From Phycicoccus sp. HDW14 (GTDB lineage Bacteria; Actinomycetota; Actinomycetes; Actinomycetales; Dermatophilaceae), in contig NZ_CP049935.1 in the NCBI RefSeq assembly GCF_011383005.1, forward strand, positions 1,550,001-1,614,000: a stretch of 64,000 nucleotides of DNA. Direction: 5' to 3'. The notes beneath the pieces are model-generated. The model was not told where the DNA came from and made no database searches. It was given only the letters and a program-made list of their open reading frames with translations. Within the stretch, counting starts at the first letter, position 1. Each line of letters begins with the position of its first letter. Made by a program: the position numbers and the translations under genes. Below, piece after piece: positions 23,325 through 32,611 of this stretch.

Positions 23325-24401
23325 TCATCCGGCGCCGGCGTCGCGGTAGGCGTCCAGCGCGGCGGCCAACGCCTCGTCCTCGGTGGGCAGGTGGGCGGCC
23401 CGTTCGACCGCCTTGGAGCGCAGGTCGTCGCGCACGCCGCCGTGCGTGACGACGTCGCGGATGCCCCGGGAGAGCGACACCGGGTCGCCGCCCGGGACGA
23501 GCACGGCGGCGTCGCCGACGACCGCGGCGGTGCCCCCGACGTCGGTGGCGACGATGGCCGCACCGGCGTGCAGCGCCTCCTGGAGGCCCACCGGCTGGCC
23601 CTCCCAGAGCGCGCTGGAGACGACGACGTCGGCGGCGGCGAGCAGGTCGGGGACGTCGTCGCGCCGGCCGAGGAGGCGGACCGGCAGGCCCTCGGCATCG
23701 ACCCGGCGCTGCAACGGCTCGCGCAGGGGTCCGTCGCCGGCGACGACGGTCAGCAGGTCGAGGTCGGCGAGGTCGCGGTGCGCGTCGAGCAGCAGGTCGA
23801 GGCCCTTCTGCGGGGCCAGGCGGGCCAGCACCACCGCGAGCGCCGTGCGGGCGTCGATGCCGAGCTCGGCGTGCACGGCGTACCGGTCGCGGGCGGGCTC
23901 GGCGAAGGGCGGGGCGGGGACGACGGCCAGCCCCGTGCGGCGCGCGCCGAGGTGGCGCATCCGCTCGACGAGGTCGGCCGAGACCCCGAGCACCACGGCC
24001 GAGCCGCGGGCCACCACGCGCTCGAGACCCGCGTAGACGGTGCCGGTGACCCGTCCGGTCGGTGCGGCGTTGTGCAGGGTCGTCACGAGCGGCACCCCGC
24101 CGCGGGCACCGGCGAGGACGGCGACCGCGCCGGCGCGCAGCCCGTGGGCGTGCACGACGTCGGCCCCCCGGATCGGCTCGGCGAGGTCACGCACGGCCCG
24201 GGCGTCGCGCACGGGGTGCGGGCGGTCGGTGACCTCGAGCGGCACCGTGGTCGCGTGCTCGGCGAGGTCGAAGCGCTCGGCGGCCTCGGTGGGGCAGGCG
24301 ACGACCACGTGGTGCCCGGCCCCGGTGAGCAGCCGGGCCATCCCCCGCACGTGCGCCCCCACGCCCCCGGCACTCGTGCCCATGACGAGCAGCACCCTCA
24401 T
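23325..24401 (-). CDS. GT4-type glycosyltransferase
   Basis: A 358-residue GT-B fold glycosyltransferase. The N-terminal lobe has [18 protein letters not shown] (acceptor-side glycine loop) and [10 protein letters not shown]. The C-terminal lobe has [24 protein letters not shown] and the nucleotide-sugar site [19 protein letters not shown], carrying the E-x7-E motif of GT4. It starts at ATG overlapping the murJ stop (ATGA), which links it to cell-envelope synthesis. The acceptor is unknown; a peptidoglycan or wall polymer role is inferred from context. Confidence 0.88.
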   Translation of the reverse strand: MRVLLVMGTSAGGVGAHVRGMARLLTGAGHHVVVACPTEAAERFDLAEHATTVPLEVTDRPHPVRDARAVRDLAEPIRGADVVHAHGLRAGAVAVLAGARGGVPLVTTLHNAAPTGRVTGTVYAGLERVVARGSAVVLGVSADLVERMRHLGARRTGLAVVPAPPFAEPARDRYAVHAELGIDARTALAVVLARLAPQKGLDLLLDAHRDLADLDLLTVVAGDGPLREPLQRRVDAEGLPVRLLGRRDDVPDLLAAADVVVSSALWEGQPVGLQEALHAGAAIVATDVGGTAAVVGDAAVLVPGGDPVSLSRGIRDVVTHGGVRDDLRSKAVERAAHLPTEDEALAAALDAYRDAGAG

Positions 24402-26028
24402 CCTGCACTCCCTCCCCGGCGCCGCGCCCGCCCCCGGTCGCGGATCTCGCCCATCATCCTGCGGTCGCCGTAGAAGACGGCCAGCAGCCCGGCGACGAGG
24501 GCGGCGACCCCCGCGAGGACCCCCCACCCGACCGCGTCGAGCAGCCCGTCGTAGGTGCGGCCGCGGGTCACGAGGTCGCCCACGACGAGGGAGAGGGCGA
24601 GGGCGACGACGAGGGCCCCGGCGGTGCGGGCCAGGCCGCGGCTGACCTCCGGGCCCCACGAGCGGCGCACGAGCATGACGAGCAGCACGGCCGAGGCGGT
24701 CATCCCGAGGGTCGAGGTGATGCCGAGCATCCGCAGCGTCGTGTCGGCACCCTTCCCGGAGCCGACGAGGGCGAGCGGCACGAGGGCGGCCATCGCCCAT
24801 CCGAGGCCGACCGCCCAGGCCGCGTCGAGGGGGCGGCCTCGCACGTAGAGCGCGCGGGTGAGCAGCGCGGTGACACCGAACCCGATGACCCCCGGCGCGT
24901 ACGACGTGAGGGCGGGCGCCAGGGCGGCCAGCGCCTCGGGGCTGGCCCCCTCGCTCCCCCGCCGGGCGTCGAGGACGGTGAAGAAGCCCCCGACCGCCGG
25001 CGCGGCGGCGACGAGGACCCCCGCGGCCAGGCCGGTGAGGACGAGGACGGCCCGCAGGGCGCGCGCGAGGGTCGCCGAGGAGTCCTCGCCGGCGCCCGTG
25101 CTGGCGGCCAGCGCCGGGAAGGCGCTGACGGCGACGGGGACGGCCAGCACCGCGTACGGCAGCAGGTAGACCGCCTGCACGTACTGGTACACCGTGAAGG
25201 CGCCACCGGTGCCGGAGTGGTTGGTCAGCCACACCGTCACGAGGACCGCGACCTGCTGGGCGCCCAGGGCGAGCACGCCGGCGCCGGCGAGGGCGCCGAT
25301 GCGCACCGCGTCCTCCCGCTCCATCCGCAGCGCGGGGCGCCAGCGCCAGCCGGTGCCCAGGGCGGGGACGACGAGCGGCAGGGACAGGACGACGACCCCG
25401 AGCGTGGTGCCCCAGCCGAGGACGGCGATCGCCCCGCCGTCGACGACCGACGGCGAGACCGCACCGTCGGCGAGCCGCCCGTACCAGAGGTAGGAGCCGA
25501 GGACCACGACCGAGGACACGAGCGGGGCCAGCGCGGCCGCGAGGAAGCGCCGGTGCGCCTGGAGGAGCCCGGTGAGGATGATGCCCACGCCGTAGAGCGG
25601 CACCTGCACCGCGAAGATCCGCAGCAACGTCGTGCCGACGTCGTGGGCGCGCGGGTCGAAGTCGTCGATGAGCCACCCGGAGAGCAGGGGGCCGCGAGCC
25701 AGAGGACGGCGGCCAGGGGCACGAGCACCACGAGGGCCCAGGTGAGCAGGACGGACGCGAGGTGGTCGGCCCGCTCGCGCTCCCCCGCGCCGAGCCGGTG
25801 GGCGATGAGCGGGACGGCGACGGCCGCGAGCACGCCGCCGGCGGCGACCTCGAAGAGGACGTTGGGCAGGGCGTTGACGCTCTGGTAGATCTCGCCGACG
25901 CCCTGGGCCCGCACCGAGTCGGCGAAGACGAGGATGCGCGCGAAGCCGGCCGCCCGCGCGACGACGGTGACGACGGCGATGAGGCCCGCGGCCCCGGCGA
26001 TGCCCGTGGCGAGCTTGCGGTCGGTCAT
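24398..26028 (-). CDS. murJ: Lipid II flippase MurJ-like protein (one apparent frameshift)
   Basis: About 543 residues after correction, polytopic (about 13-14 transmembrane helices), MOP superfamily. It begins MTDRKLATGIAGAAGLIAVV and has the MurJ-typical SVNALPNVLFEVAAGGVLAA early on. The frame breaks at the GGGGG run 25687-25691; one extra base joins VLWLAAPLL to SGWLIDDFDPRAHD. No kinase-like C-terminal extension of the mycobacterial MviN type is present. It flips lipid II or another undecaprenyl-linked precursor. Coupled to the MraY-like gene upstream and the glycosyltransferase downstream by ATGA overlaps. Confidence 0.88.
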
Positions 26029-26846
26029 CGCGCCGGCCGCCCCCAGGCGTCGAGCTCGCGCAGGCCGGGGGTCGACTCGATGACCGCCGTGAAGCTGATC
26101 TTCTCGGAGGCCAGCGTCGCCGCGGTGAGCACGGCCAGGGCGACCAGCCGGCCTCGCCGCCCGGCACGTCCGACGAACGCGGTGCCCACGAGCGCTCCGG
26201 CCGCGTTGGCGCCGGTGTCGCCGAGCATCGCGGTGCCGGCGAGGTCGGGGCGCAGCACCCCGAGCGAGGCCCCCACGGCCGCGGCCGCGTGGGCGCGCGC
26301 GCGTCGCTGCCCGGGTGTGGACCCCGGCAGGAGGACCAACGGGGCGGCGGCCAGCACGGTGGCCTTGAGGGCCCGGCCCGGCCGCAGGTCGAGGAGGTTC
26401 GCGAGGTTGGCGGACCCGGCGACGACCGCCCCGCCGACGAGCGTGTCGAGGGCGCCGACCTCGTCGCGGCCGCGGTCGAGCAGCGCCGCGGCGACCAGGC
26501 CGGCGACCCCCAGCCCGACGACCTTGACTGCGCCGGTGGTCACCTCACCCCGGGCGGCCGCGCCGAGGTGCCCGCGCAGCCCCTTGGACGAGCCGTCGCC
26601 CGCGAGGTCGTCGAGCGCACCGAGCGCCCCCGACGCACCGGCGGCGAGCGCACCCGCCGGGCCGGCCAGGGCCGCCCCGAGCACGCCGCCGGCGACCCAC
26701 GACGGACCCTCGAGGAGCGTGACGTCGGCGCCGGCGTGGTTGGTGCGGGTCCAGCGCGCCGAGCGGACCCGGTCGGTGAGGACCCGGTGGGCGCCGGCTG
26801 CGGCGAGCGCCCCGAGCAGCCCCGCGAGGACCGGGCGCCCCCTCAC
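26025..26846 (-). CDS. Membrane protein distantly related to MraY/WecA phosphotransferases
   Basis: A 273-residue alanine/glycine/leucine-rich membrane protein. It retains pieces of the polyprenyl-phosphate sugar-1-phosphate transferase pattern: an acidic pair in ALDDLAGD (about residue 79), AGSANLANLLDLRPGRALK in the NxxNxxDG position (about 143), and AMLGDTGANAAGALVG resembling the MGDTGS loop (about 210). The usual DG following NxxN is LD here, so activity is uncertain. The neighbours murJ, steB and steA all concern envelope growth or division. It could be an inactive relative or a transferase with altered acceptor. Confidence 0.7.
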   Translation of the reverse strand: MRGRPVLAGLLGALAAAGAHRVLTDRVRSARWTRTNHAGADVTLLEGPSWVAGGVLGAALAGPAGALAAGASGALGALDDLAGDGSSKGLRGHLGAAARGEVTTGAVKVVGLGVAGLVAAALLDRGRDEVGALDTLVGGAVVAGSANLANLLDLRPGRALKATVLAAAPLVLLPGSTPGQRRARAHAAAAVGASLGVLRPDLAGTAMLGDTGANAAGALVGTAFVGRAGRRGRLVALAVLTAATLASEKISFTAVIESTPGLRELDAWGRPAR

Positions 26847-27799
26847 GACTGCGGGACCGGCGCGAACGCGGCGTCGACGCGTGGCCCGAGACCGTACTGG
26901 CCGGTCTTGCCGCCGGACTGCTCGACGAGGGCGAAGACCACGCTGGCCAGCCCCATCGGCCCGGCGGCGTCGTCGACCCCGGAGACCTCCGACACCGCTG
27001 ACGAGGTGTCGCGCAGCGTCGTGATGACCGACGTGCCGGACTTCTCCGAGGCGAGGTCGGCGGCGAGCACGGCGCCGCGCGAGCGGGCGTCGAGGGCCAC
27101 GGTGAGGGCCACCCAGCTGCCGGCGACGCGGGTGCGCGCCGCCTGCTCGCCGTCGGTGACGGCACCCGCGACGACGACGACGAGGTCGGCGCGGGTGAAG
27201 TCCGGGGCGTCGAGCGAGATGAGGCCCGCGTCGGCGAGCGCCTCCAGGCCGGTGCGCGCGGTGGTGTCGTCGGGCCCGCTGTCACCGGCCGGTGCCGTGC
27301 GGGTGAGCAGCGTGGCCAGCAGCACGTCACGGGCCTCGGAGGAGCCCGAGGTGGTGGTGGCCCCGGTCTGCGAGGCGACGTCGGCGACGGCCCGGTCGCG
27401 GGCACTCGCCGTGGCCTGCGCGGTGCTCACCCAGTCCTCGGTGACCGACGTCGTGGACGCCAGCCGCGCGCCGGCCGTGCCGAGGGACTCGACGACCGAC
27501 TCGCTGACCGCCGCGTCGGCCCCGGGAAGGACGACGATGGCGACGCTGCGGTCGCGCAGGGCGTCCCCGAGCACCCGGCCCGAGACCGCCGACAGGTACC
27601 CGTCGCGGGCCTCGGCCGCCTTGGTCGCGGTGTCGAGCTGGTCGTTGAGCTGCGCCTTGTCCTTGCGCAGGCCGGCGACCTCGTTGGTCAGCGTCGACCC
27701 GATCTCGCCCTGGAGCGGACCGGCCCCGAGCACGATCCCCACCGCCAGGGCGAGGAAGATCGAGACGATCGAGACGATGTGGTAGCGGAAGTCGATCAC
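26843..27799 (-). CDS. steB: SteB / copper transporter MctB family protein
   Basis: A 318-residue protein, one N-terminal membrane helix (IDFRYHIVSIVSIFLALAVGIVLGAG) then a coiled coil (VAGLRKDKAQLNDQLDTATKAAEAR) and an extracytoplasmic alpha/beta domain. The motif FRYHxVSIxxxFLAL is the family hallmark. The M. tuberculosis homologue Rv1698 (MctB) is an outer-membrane copper efflux protein; the corynebacterial homologue SteB works with SteA in cell division. The GTG start overlaps the steA stop (GTGA). The division role is more likely here given the partner. Confidence 0.88.
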   Translation of the reverse strand: MIDFRYHIVSIVSIFLALAVGIVLGAGPLQGEIGSTLTNEVAGLRKDKAQLNDQLDTATKAAEARDGYLSAVSGRVLGDALRDRSVAIVVLPGADAAVSESVVESLGTAGARLASTTSVTEDWVSTAQATASARDRAVADVASQTGATTTSGSSEARDVLLATLLTRTAPAGDSGPDDTTARTGLEALADAGLISLDAPDFTRADLVVVVAGAVTDGEQAARTRVAGSWVALTVALDARSRGAVLAADLASEKSGTSVITTLRDTSSAVSEVSGVDDAAGPMGLASVVFALVEQSGGKTGQYGLGPRVDAAFAPVPQS

Positions 27800-28983
27800 C
27801 CGAACACTCCTCCGAGCACGGTCCACACGTCGTCGACCTTCGCCGCGAGGACCTGGAGCAGCGCGCGGCCACCGGCGGTGGACCACAGCGCCGCGCCCAG
27901 CGCGATGATGGCGACGGCGAGCATGAGCAGGATGCTGAACGAGGAGATGCGCGTCCGGTACAGACGGCTCACTCCCTTGGCGTCGACGAGCTTGCCGCCC
28001 ACCCGCAGCCGGGTGAGGAACGTGCTTGCCATCCCGGAGCGCCCCTTGTCGAGGAACTCGACGAGGGTCACGTGGGTGCCGACGGCGACGATGAGCGTGG
28101 CGCCCTTGTCGTCGGCGAGGAGCATCGCCACGTCCTCGCTCGTGCCGGTGGCGGGGAAGACGACCGGCTCGACGCCGAGGTCGCGCACCCGCTCGAGCCC
28201 GGGGGCCCGCCCGTCGCGGTAGGCGTGGACGACGATCTCGGCGCCCGAGCGCAGCGCGCTGTCGGACACCGAGTCCATGTCGCCGACGATGAGGTCGGGG
28301 GTGTGCCGGGCCTCGATGAGCGCGTCGGCGCCACCGTCGACCCCGATGAGGATCGGCTTGAACTCGCGGATGTAGGGCCGGAGGATCTCGAGGTCCTCCT
28401 TGTAGTGGTAGCCGCGCACGACGATGAGGACGTGGCGCCCGTCGAGCTCGGTGGCGATGTCGGGCACGCCGACACCGTCGAAGAGCAGCTCGCGCTCCTT
28501 GCGCAGGTAGTCCATCGTGTTCTCGGCGAAGGCCTCGATCTCGGCGGACAGACCGGCCCGGGCGAGGGTCATCGCCTCCTGGACGGCGTCGGCGTCGAGC
28601 AGCCGGCCGTGGCCGACGGGCCCGGCCTCGGCGTGCAGCAGACCGTCCTCGAGCCGCAGCGGCATGCCGTCCTTGAGGGCCATGACCTCGGGACCGGCGC
28701 CGTCGACCAGGGGGATGCCCGCGGCGACGATGATCTCGGGGCCGAGGTTCGGGTAGCGCCCGGAGATCGAGGACGCGGCGTTGACGACGGCGACGGGGCG
28801 GCAGGCGACGAGCGCCTCGGCGCTGACCCGGTCGATGTCCTCGTGGTCGATGACCGCGACGTCACCGGCCTTGAGCCGCTTGGTGAGGTTCTTGGTCCGC
28901 CGGTCGACGCGTGCCGGGCCGTGGCCCCCCGAGGAGGGGTCCCGGTCACGGCGGTGGGGCAGGCGGATGGACATCTGCACCAT
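27796..28983 (-). CDS. steA: Cytokinetic ring protein SteA (thiamin pyrophosphokinase-like fold)
   Basis: A 395-residue protein. An N-terminal Rossmann-like domain (about 30-180) is followed by a TPK-like C-terminal domain with GVDGGADALIEARHTPDLIVGDMDSVSD (about 230-257) and a terminal membrane helix (SFSILLMLAVAIIALGAALW, about 350-369). SteA recruits peptidoglycan hydrolases with SteB in Corynebacterium. The GDMDSVSD stretch keeps the TPK active-site aspartates, though thiamin activity is not expected. ATG at 28983; a second ATG nine bases downstream is an alternative. Confidence 0.9.
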   Translation of the reverse strand: MVQMSIRLPHRRDRDPSSGGHGPARVDRRTKNLTKRLKAGDVAVIDHEDIDRVSAEALVACRPVAVVNAASSISGRYPNLGPEIIVAAGIPLVDGAGPEVMALKDGMPLRLEDGLLHAEAGPVGHGRLLDADAVQEAMTLARAGLSAEIEAFAENTMDYLRKERELLFDGVGVPDIATELDGRHVLIVVRGYHYKEDLEILRPYIREFKPILIGVDGGADALIEARHTPDLIVGDMDSVSDSALRSGAEIVVHAYRDGRAPGLERVRDLGVEPVVFPATGTSEDVAMLLADDKGATLIVAVGTHVTLVEFLDKGRSGMASTFLTRLRVGGKLVDAKGVSRLYRTRISSFSILLMLAVAIIALGAALWSTAGGRALLQVLAAKVDDVWTVLGGVFG

Positions 28984-28997
28984 CGTGCCAGACCTGC

Positions 28998-30686
28998 TCA
29001 GGCCCGGGCGCGACCGAGGAGGTCGCGGGCGTGGTCGAGGGCGGCGCGGGTGCCCGAGCCACCGAGCATCCGGGCCAGCTCGGCGACCCGGTCCTCGCCC
29101 TCGACGGCGTGGACCATGCTGCGTGTCACGTGCCCGTCGTCGGACTTCTCGACGACGAGGTGGCGGTCGGCGTGGGCGGCGACCTGCGCGAGGTGGGTGA
29201 CGACGACGACCTGGGCGTGCCGGGCCAGGGCCGCCAGCCGGGCCCCGACGTCGACGGCCGCCCGGCCGCCGACCCCGGCGTCGACCTCGTCGAAGACGAA
29301 CGTGGGCACGGAGGTGACGGCGTCGGCGGTGGCGACCTCGATGGCCAGCATGACCCGCGACAGCTCGCCCCCGGACGCGGCCTTGGTGACCGAGCGGGGC
29401 GTCGTGCCCGGGCCGGAGGCCAGCCGCACCTCGACCGCGTCGCGACCGTCGGCGCCGAAGCGCCCGGTGTCCTCGACGGCGACGGTGACCGTGGCCGCGC
29501 CCATCGCGAGGTGGGCGAGCTCGTCGGTGATGCGGGCGCCGAGGGCCTCGGCGGCGGTGCGGCGGTGCCCGGCGAGCGTGGCGGCGGCCTGCTCGCGGCG
29601 CGTGCCGAGGGCCCCGGCCCGCTCCTCGAGCTCGCCGATGCGGTCGCCGGTGCCCTCGAGCTCGGTGACCCGGGCCGCCGACTCCTTCGCCCAGTCGAGG
29701 ACGTCGTCGACGGTCGGGCCGTAGAGGCGGGTGAGCTCGCCGAGCGCGGCCCGGCGCTGCTCGACGCGGTCGAGGCGGGCGGGGTCGACCTCGGCGTCGG
29801 CGAGGTAGGACCCGAGGTCGGCGGCGACGTCGGCGGCGAGGTAGCGCAGCTCGTCGACGCGCGTGCCGAGGGCCGCGAGCGCCACGTCGTTGGCCGAGGC
29901 CGCGGCGATGCGGGACGAGGCGGCGGCGAGGGCCTCGACGACGCCCGGGCCGTCGGCACCGTCGTCGGACCCGCCGCTGAGGACCTCGTGGGCGCCGCCG
30001 GCCGCGGCCCGCAGCTCCTCGGCATGACCGAGCCGGCCGGACTCGGCGCGCAGCTCCTCGTCCTCCCCCGGCCGCGGGTCGACGGCCTCGATCCGCTCGA
30101 GCCCGACCCGCAGCGTGTCGGCCTCACGGGCCCGCTCGGCCGCTGCCGCCCGCAGGCCCTCGAGCTCGGCCTCGACGCCGAGCAGCTCGGTGTGGACCTC
30201 GCGGTAGGCCTCGAGGGCGCCGCCCAGCTCCGGGCCGCCGTAGGCGTCGAGGACCTCGCGGTGCTCGTCGGCGCGGCGCAGCCGCCACTGGTCGGCCTGC
30301 CCGTGGACGGCGACGAGGTGCTCGGCGAGGTCGGCGAGCACACCGACCGGTGCCGCCCGCCCCCCGACGTGGGCGCGCGAGCGACCGTCTGCGGTGACCG
30401 ACCGGACGAGGACCAGCCCGTCGGCGGTATCGGCGCCGGCCTCCTCGGCCCGCTCGAGCGCGGGGTGCCCGGCCGGCAGGTCGATGACGCCCTCGACGAC
30501 GGTGCGCCCCGCCCCGGTGCGGACCAGCCCGGAGTCGCCGCGTCCGCCGAGCAGCAGGCCGAGGGCGGTGACGACCATCGTCTTGCCGGCCCCGGTCTCG
30601 CCGGTGAGCACGGTGAGCCCGCGGTGCAGGGGCAGGACGGCCTCGTCGATGACGCCCAGGTCGCGGATCCGGATCTCCTCGATCAC
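28998..30686 (-). CDS. recN: DNA repair protein RecN
   Basis: A 562-residue SMC-like ATPase for double-strand break repair. Walker A GETGAGKTM is near residue 30, the long coiled coil spans the middle, and the signature and Walker B lie in SGGELSRVMLAIEVA and TFVFDEVDAGVGG. The GTG start (VIEEIRIRDLGV) overlaps the nadK stop (GTGA). The tlyA-nadK-recN order is conserved with M. tuberculosis Rv1694-Rv1696. Confidence 0.95.
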   Translation of the reverse strand: MIEEIRIRDLGVIDEAVLPLHRGLTVLTGETGAGKTMVVTALGLLLGGRGDSGLVRTGAGRTVVEGVIDLPAGHPALERAEEAGADTADGLVLVRSVTADGRSRAHVGGRAAPVGVLADLAEHLVAVHGQADQWRLRRADEHREVLDAYGGPELGGALEAYREVHTELLGVEAELEGLRAAAAERAREADTLRVGLERIEAVDPRPGEDEELRAESGRLGHAEELRAAAGGAHEVLSGGSDDGADGPGVVEALAAASSRIAAASANDVALAALGTRVDELRYLAADVAADLGSYLADAEVDPARLDRVEQRRAALGELTRLYGPTVDDVLDWAKESAARVTELEGTGDRIGELEERAGALGTRREQAAATLAGHRRTAAEALGARITDELAHLAMGAATVTVAVEDTGRFGADGRDAVEVRLASGPGTTPRSVTKAASGGELSRVMLAIEVATADAVTSVPTFVFDEVDAGVGGRAAVDVGARLAALARHAQVVVVTHLAQVAAHADRHLVVEKSDDGHVTRSMVHAVEGEDRVAELARMLGGSGTRAALDHARDLLGRARA

Positions 30687-31618
30687 CGCGCGGGGCCCTC
30701 CCCCGCCGCGCGCTGGCGGGCGGCGCCCCGCCAGCCGTGGACCGGCAGGTCGAACTTGTGCACGAGGCGGTCGGTGAAGGGGGAGGTGGAGAGCCGGGCG
30801 AGGCGCACGGGCTGGTCCGAGCGCTCGACCTCGACCTGGGCGCCCGGGGGCAGGGTGACGGCGCGGCGGCCGTCGCACCAGAGGATCGCGGAGGCGTCGC
30901 TCTGGGCGAGCAGCTGGACCGCGAGGTGGGACCGCGGCCCGACGACGACCGAGCGGGCGAAGAGGGCGTGCGCGCTGATGGGCACGAGGAGCATCGCCTC
31001 GACGTCGGGCCACACGACCGGACCCCCGGCGGAGAACGCGTACGCGGTGGAGCCGGTGGGGGTGGCGACGACGACGCCGTCACAGCCCCACGTGGACAGC
31101 GGCCGGCCGTCGACCTCGACGGTGAGCTCGAGCATCCGCTCACGCGCGGCCTTCTCGACGCTCACCTCGTTGAGCGCCCACGACGAGAACACCGGGTCGC
31201 CGTCGTGGCGGGCCCGCACCTCGAGGGTCATCCGCTCCTCGACGGTGTAGTCCTTGGCGCAGATGCGCTCGACGGTGGCGTCGAGGTCCTCCTTCTCGGC
31301 CTCGGCGAGGAAGCCGACGTGCCCGAGGTTGACGCCGAGCAGCGGGACGCCCGAGCCGCGCGAGATCTCGGCGCCGCGCAGGATGGTGCCGTCGCCGCCG
31401 AGGACGCACACGAGCTCGCAGTCGACGCCCTGGCCGCTCTCGTCGACGGCCCCGACCCCCTCGACGGCACCGAGCGGCGTGCCGCCGAGGTCGGACGCCG
31501 GGGCGCAGACGCCGATGCCGGCACCGAGCAGGCGGGTCGCCACGGCGGCCGCGATCTCCTGGGCGTCGGCGCGCGACTGGTGGGTGACGAGCAGGATGCG
31601 GCGCGACGGGGTGCTCAT
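30683..31618 (-). CDS. nadK: NAD kinase NadK
   Basis: A 311-residue kinase making NADP from NAD and ATP or polyphosphate. It carries the GGDGTILR motif (about residue 83), the LGHVGFLAEAE segment, the NE/S pair in WALNEVSVEK and PTGSTAYAFSAGGPV (about 195-209). The start MSTPSRRILLV overlaps the tlyA stop (ATGA). Cytosolic. Downstream recN is translationally coupled. Confidence 0.95.
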   Translation of the reverse strand: MSTPSRRILLVTHQSRADAQEIAAAVATRLLGAGIGVCAPASDLGGTPLGAVEGVGAVDESGQGVDCELVCVLGGDGTILRGAEISRGSGVPLLGVNLGHVGFLAEAEKEDLDATVERICAKDYTVEERMTLEVRARHDGDPVFSSWALNEVSVEKAARERMLELTVEVDGRPLSTWGCDGVVVATPTGSTAYAFSAGGPVVWPDVEAMLLVPISAHALFARSVVVGPRSHLAVQLLAQSDASAILWCDGRRAVTLPPGAQVEVERSDQPVRLARLSTSPFTDRLVHKFDLPVHGWRGAARQRAAGEGPAR

Positions 31619-32421
31619 CGTGCTCCTCCCGCGGTCGCCTCGGTGGCCGCGCGCACGGCGGCGCGGACCTCGTCGTCCGCCATTGTGTCCGACGGCACCC
31701 ACCGCGCCCACACGAGGTACTCCGCGTTGCCCGTCGTGCCCGTGATGGGGCTCGGTGCCACGCCGTGCGGGTGCAGGCCCTGCTCCTCGAGCGCGCGCAG
31801 GACGCCCTCGACGGCCGCGACCCGGTCGGCGGTGGTGGTCACGACGCCGTGGCGCCGCCGTCCGACCTCGAACTGCGGCTTGACGAGGACGACGAGGTCG
31901 CCGCCCCGGCCGGTGAGCCCGGCGAGCTCGACGGCGACGCGGGTCAGGGAGATGAAGGACAGGTCGGCGACGACGAGGTCGAAGGGACCGCCGACGTCGG
32001 GAGCGGCCAGACCGCGCACCGTCGTGTTCGAGCGCTCGGAGACCCGGGGGTCCTCGGCGACCTCCCGGGCCAGCTGACCGTGGCCGACGTCGAGCGCGAC
32101 GACGTGGGTCGCCCCGTGGGCGAGGAGCACCTGCGTGAACCCGCCGGTGGAGGCACCGACGTCGACGCAGCGCCGGCCGGCGGCAGTGAGGCCCGCGGGC
32201 CCCCAGAGCTCGAGGGCGGCGAGCAGCTTGTGGGCGGCCCGGCCGACCCAGCGCGGGCCGTCGGCCTCCACGACGAGGTCGGTGCCCGGCTCGACGGGGT
32301 GCGAGGGCTTGCGGGCCGGGGTGCCGTCGACCTGCACGAGGCCACGCTCGACGAGCTCACGGGCGTCACCGCGGGATCGGGCGAGACCGCGCCGGACCAG
32401 CTCGGCGTCGAGTCGGGCGAT
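31615..32421 (-). CDS. tlyA: TlyA-type rRNA 2'-O-methyltransferase with S4 domain, apparent AUC start
   Basis: 268 residues if initiated at the AUC at 32421-32419, the same length as M. tuberculosis TlyA. TlyA methylates ribose of 16S and 23S rRNA and affects capreomycin susceptibility. The N-terminal S4 domain reads ARLDAELVRRGLARSRG followed by an ELVERGLVQVDG strand, and the FtsJ-like methyltransferase domain has VDVGASTGGFT (about 89-99) and VADLSFISL. No ATG, GTG or TTG exists in frame between the preceding stop region and codon 29, where a GTG would delete the S4 domain. The AUC lies one base after the upstream gene's TGA, so coupling could aid initiation. Confidence 0.9.
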   Translation of the reverse strand: MARLDAELVRRGLARSRGDARELVERGLVQVDGTPARKPSHPVEPGTDLVVEADGPRWVGRAAHKLLAALELWGPAGLTAAGRRCVDVGASTGGFTQVLLAHGATHVVALDVGHGQLAREVAEDPRVSERSNTTVRGLAAPDVGGPFDLVVADLSFISLTRVAVELAGLTGRGGDLVVLVKPQFEVGRRRHGVVTTTADRVAAVEGVLRALEEQGLHPHGVAPSPITGTTGNAEYLVWARWVPSDTMADDEVRAAVRAATEATAGGAR

Positions 32422-32422
32422 G

Positions 32423-32611
32423 TCAGCCGCCGAGGTCGCCGAGCCGGGAGCGCAGCGTCCGCTGGACCTCCTCGCCGGCGGCGAGCCGGGCGTCGAGGTC
32501 CTCCTCGGGCACGGCCGCGAGGGCGCCGAGGGCGGAGTCGATGACGATGTCCCCCGTCTCCGGCGGCGCGTCCGGGGCGGGGTCGGCGGCGACCTGGGGC
32601 TGCTCGCTCAC
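32423..32611 (-). CDS. Small conserved acidic protein upstream of tlyA
   Basis: A 62-residue acidic protein, GTG start (VSEQPQVAADPAP) overlapping the upstream gene's stop. The second half (SALGALAAVPEEDLDARLAAGEEVQRTL) is helical. It occupies the position of M. tuberculosis Rv1693, a 58-residue hypothetical protein between the HAD gene and tlyA, so it is likely a real conserved small gene. Its TGA is 1 base before the proposed tlyA AUC. Function unknown. Confidence 0.7.
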   Translation of the reverse strand: MSEQPQVAADPAPDAPPETGDIVIDSALGALAAVPEEDLDARLAAGEEVQRTLRSRLGDLGG

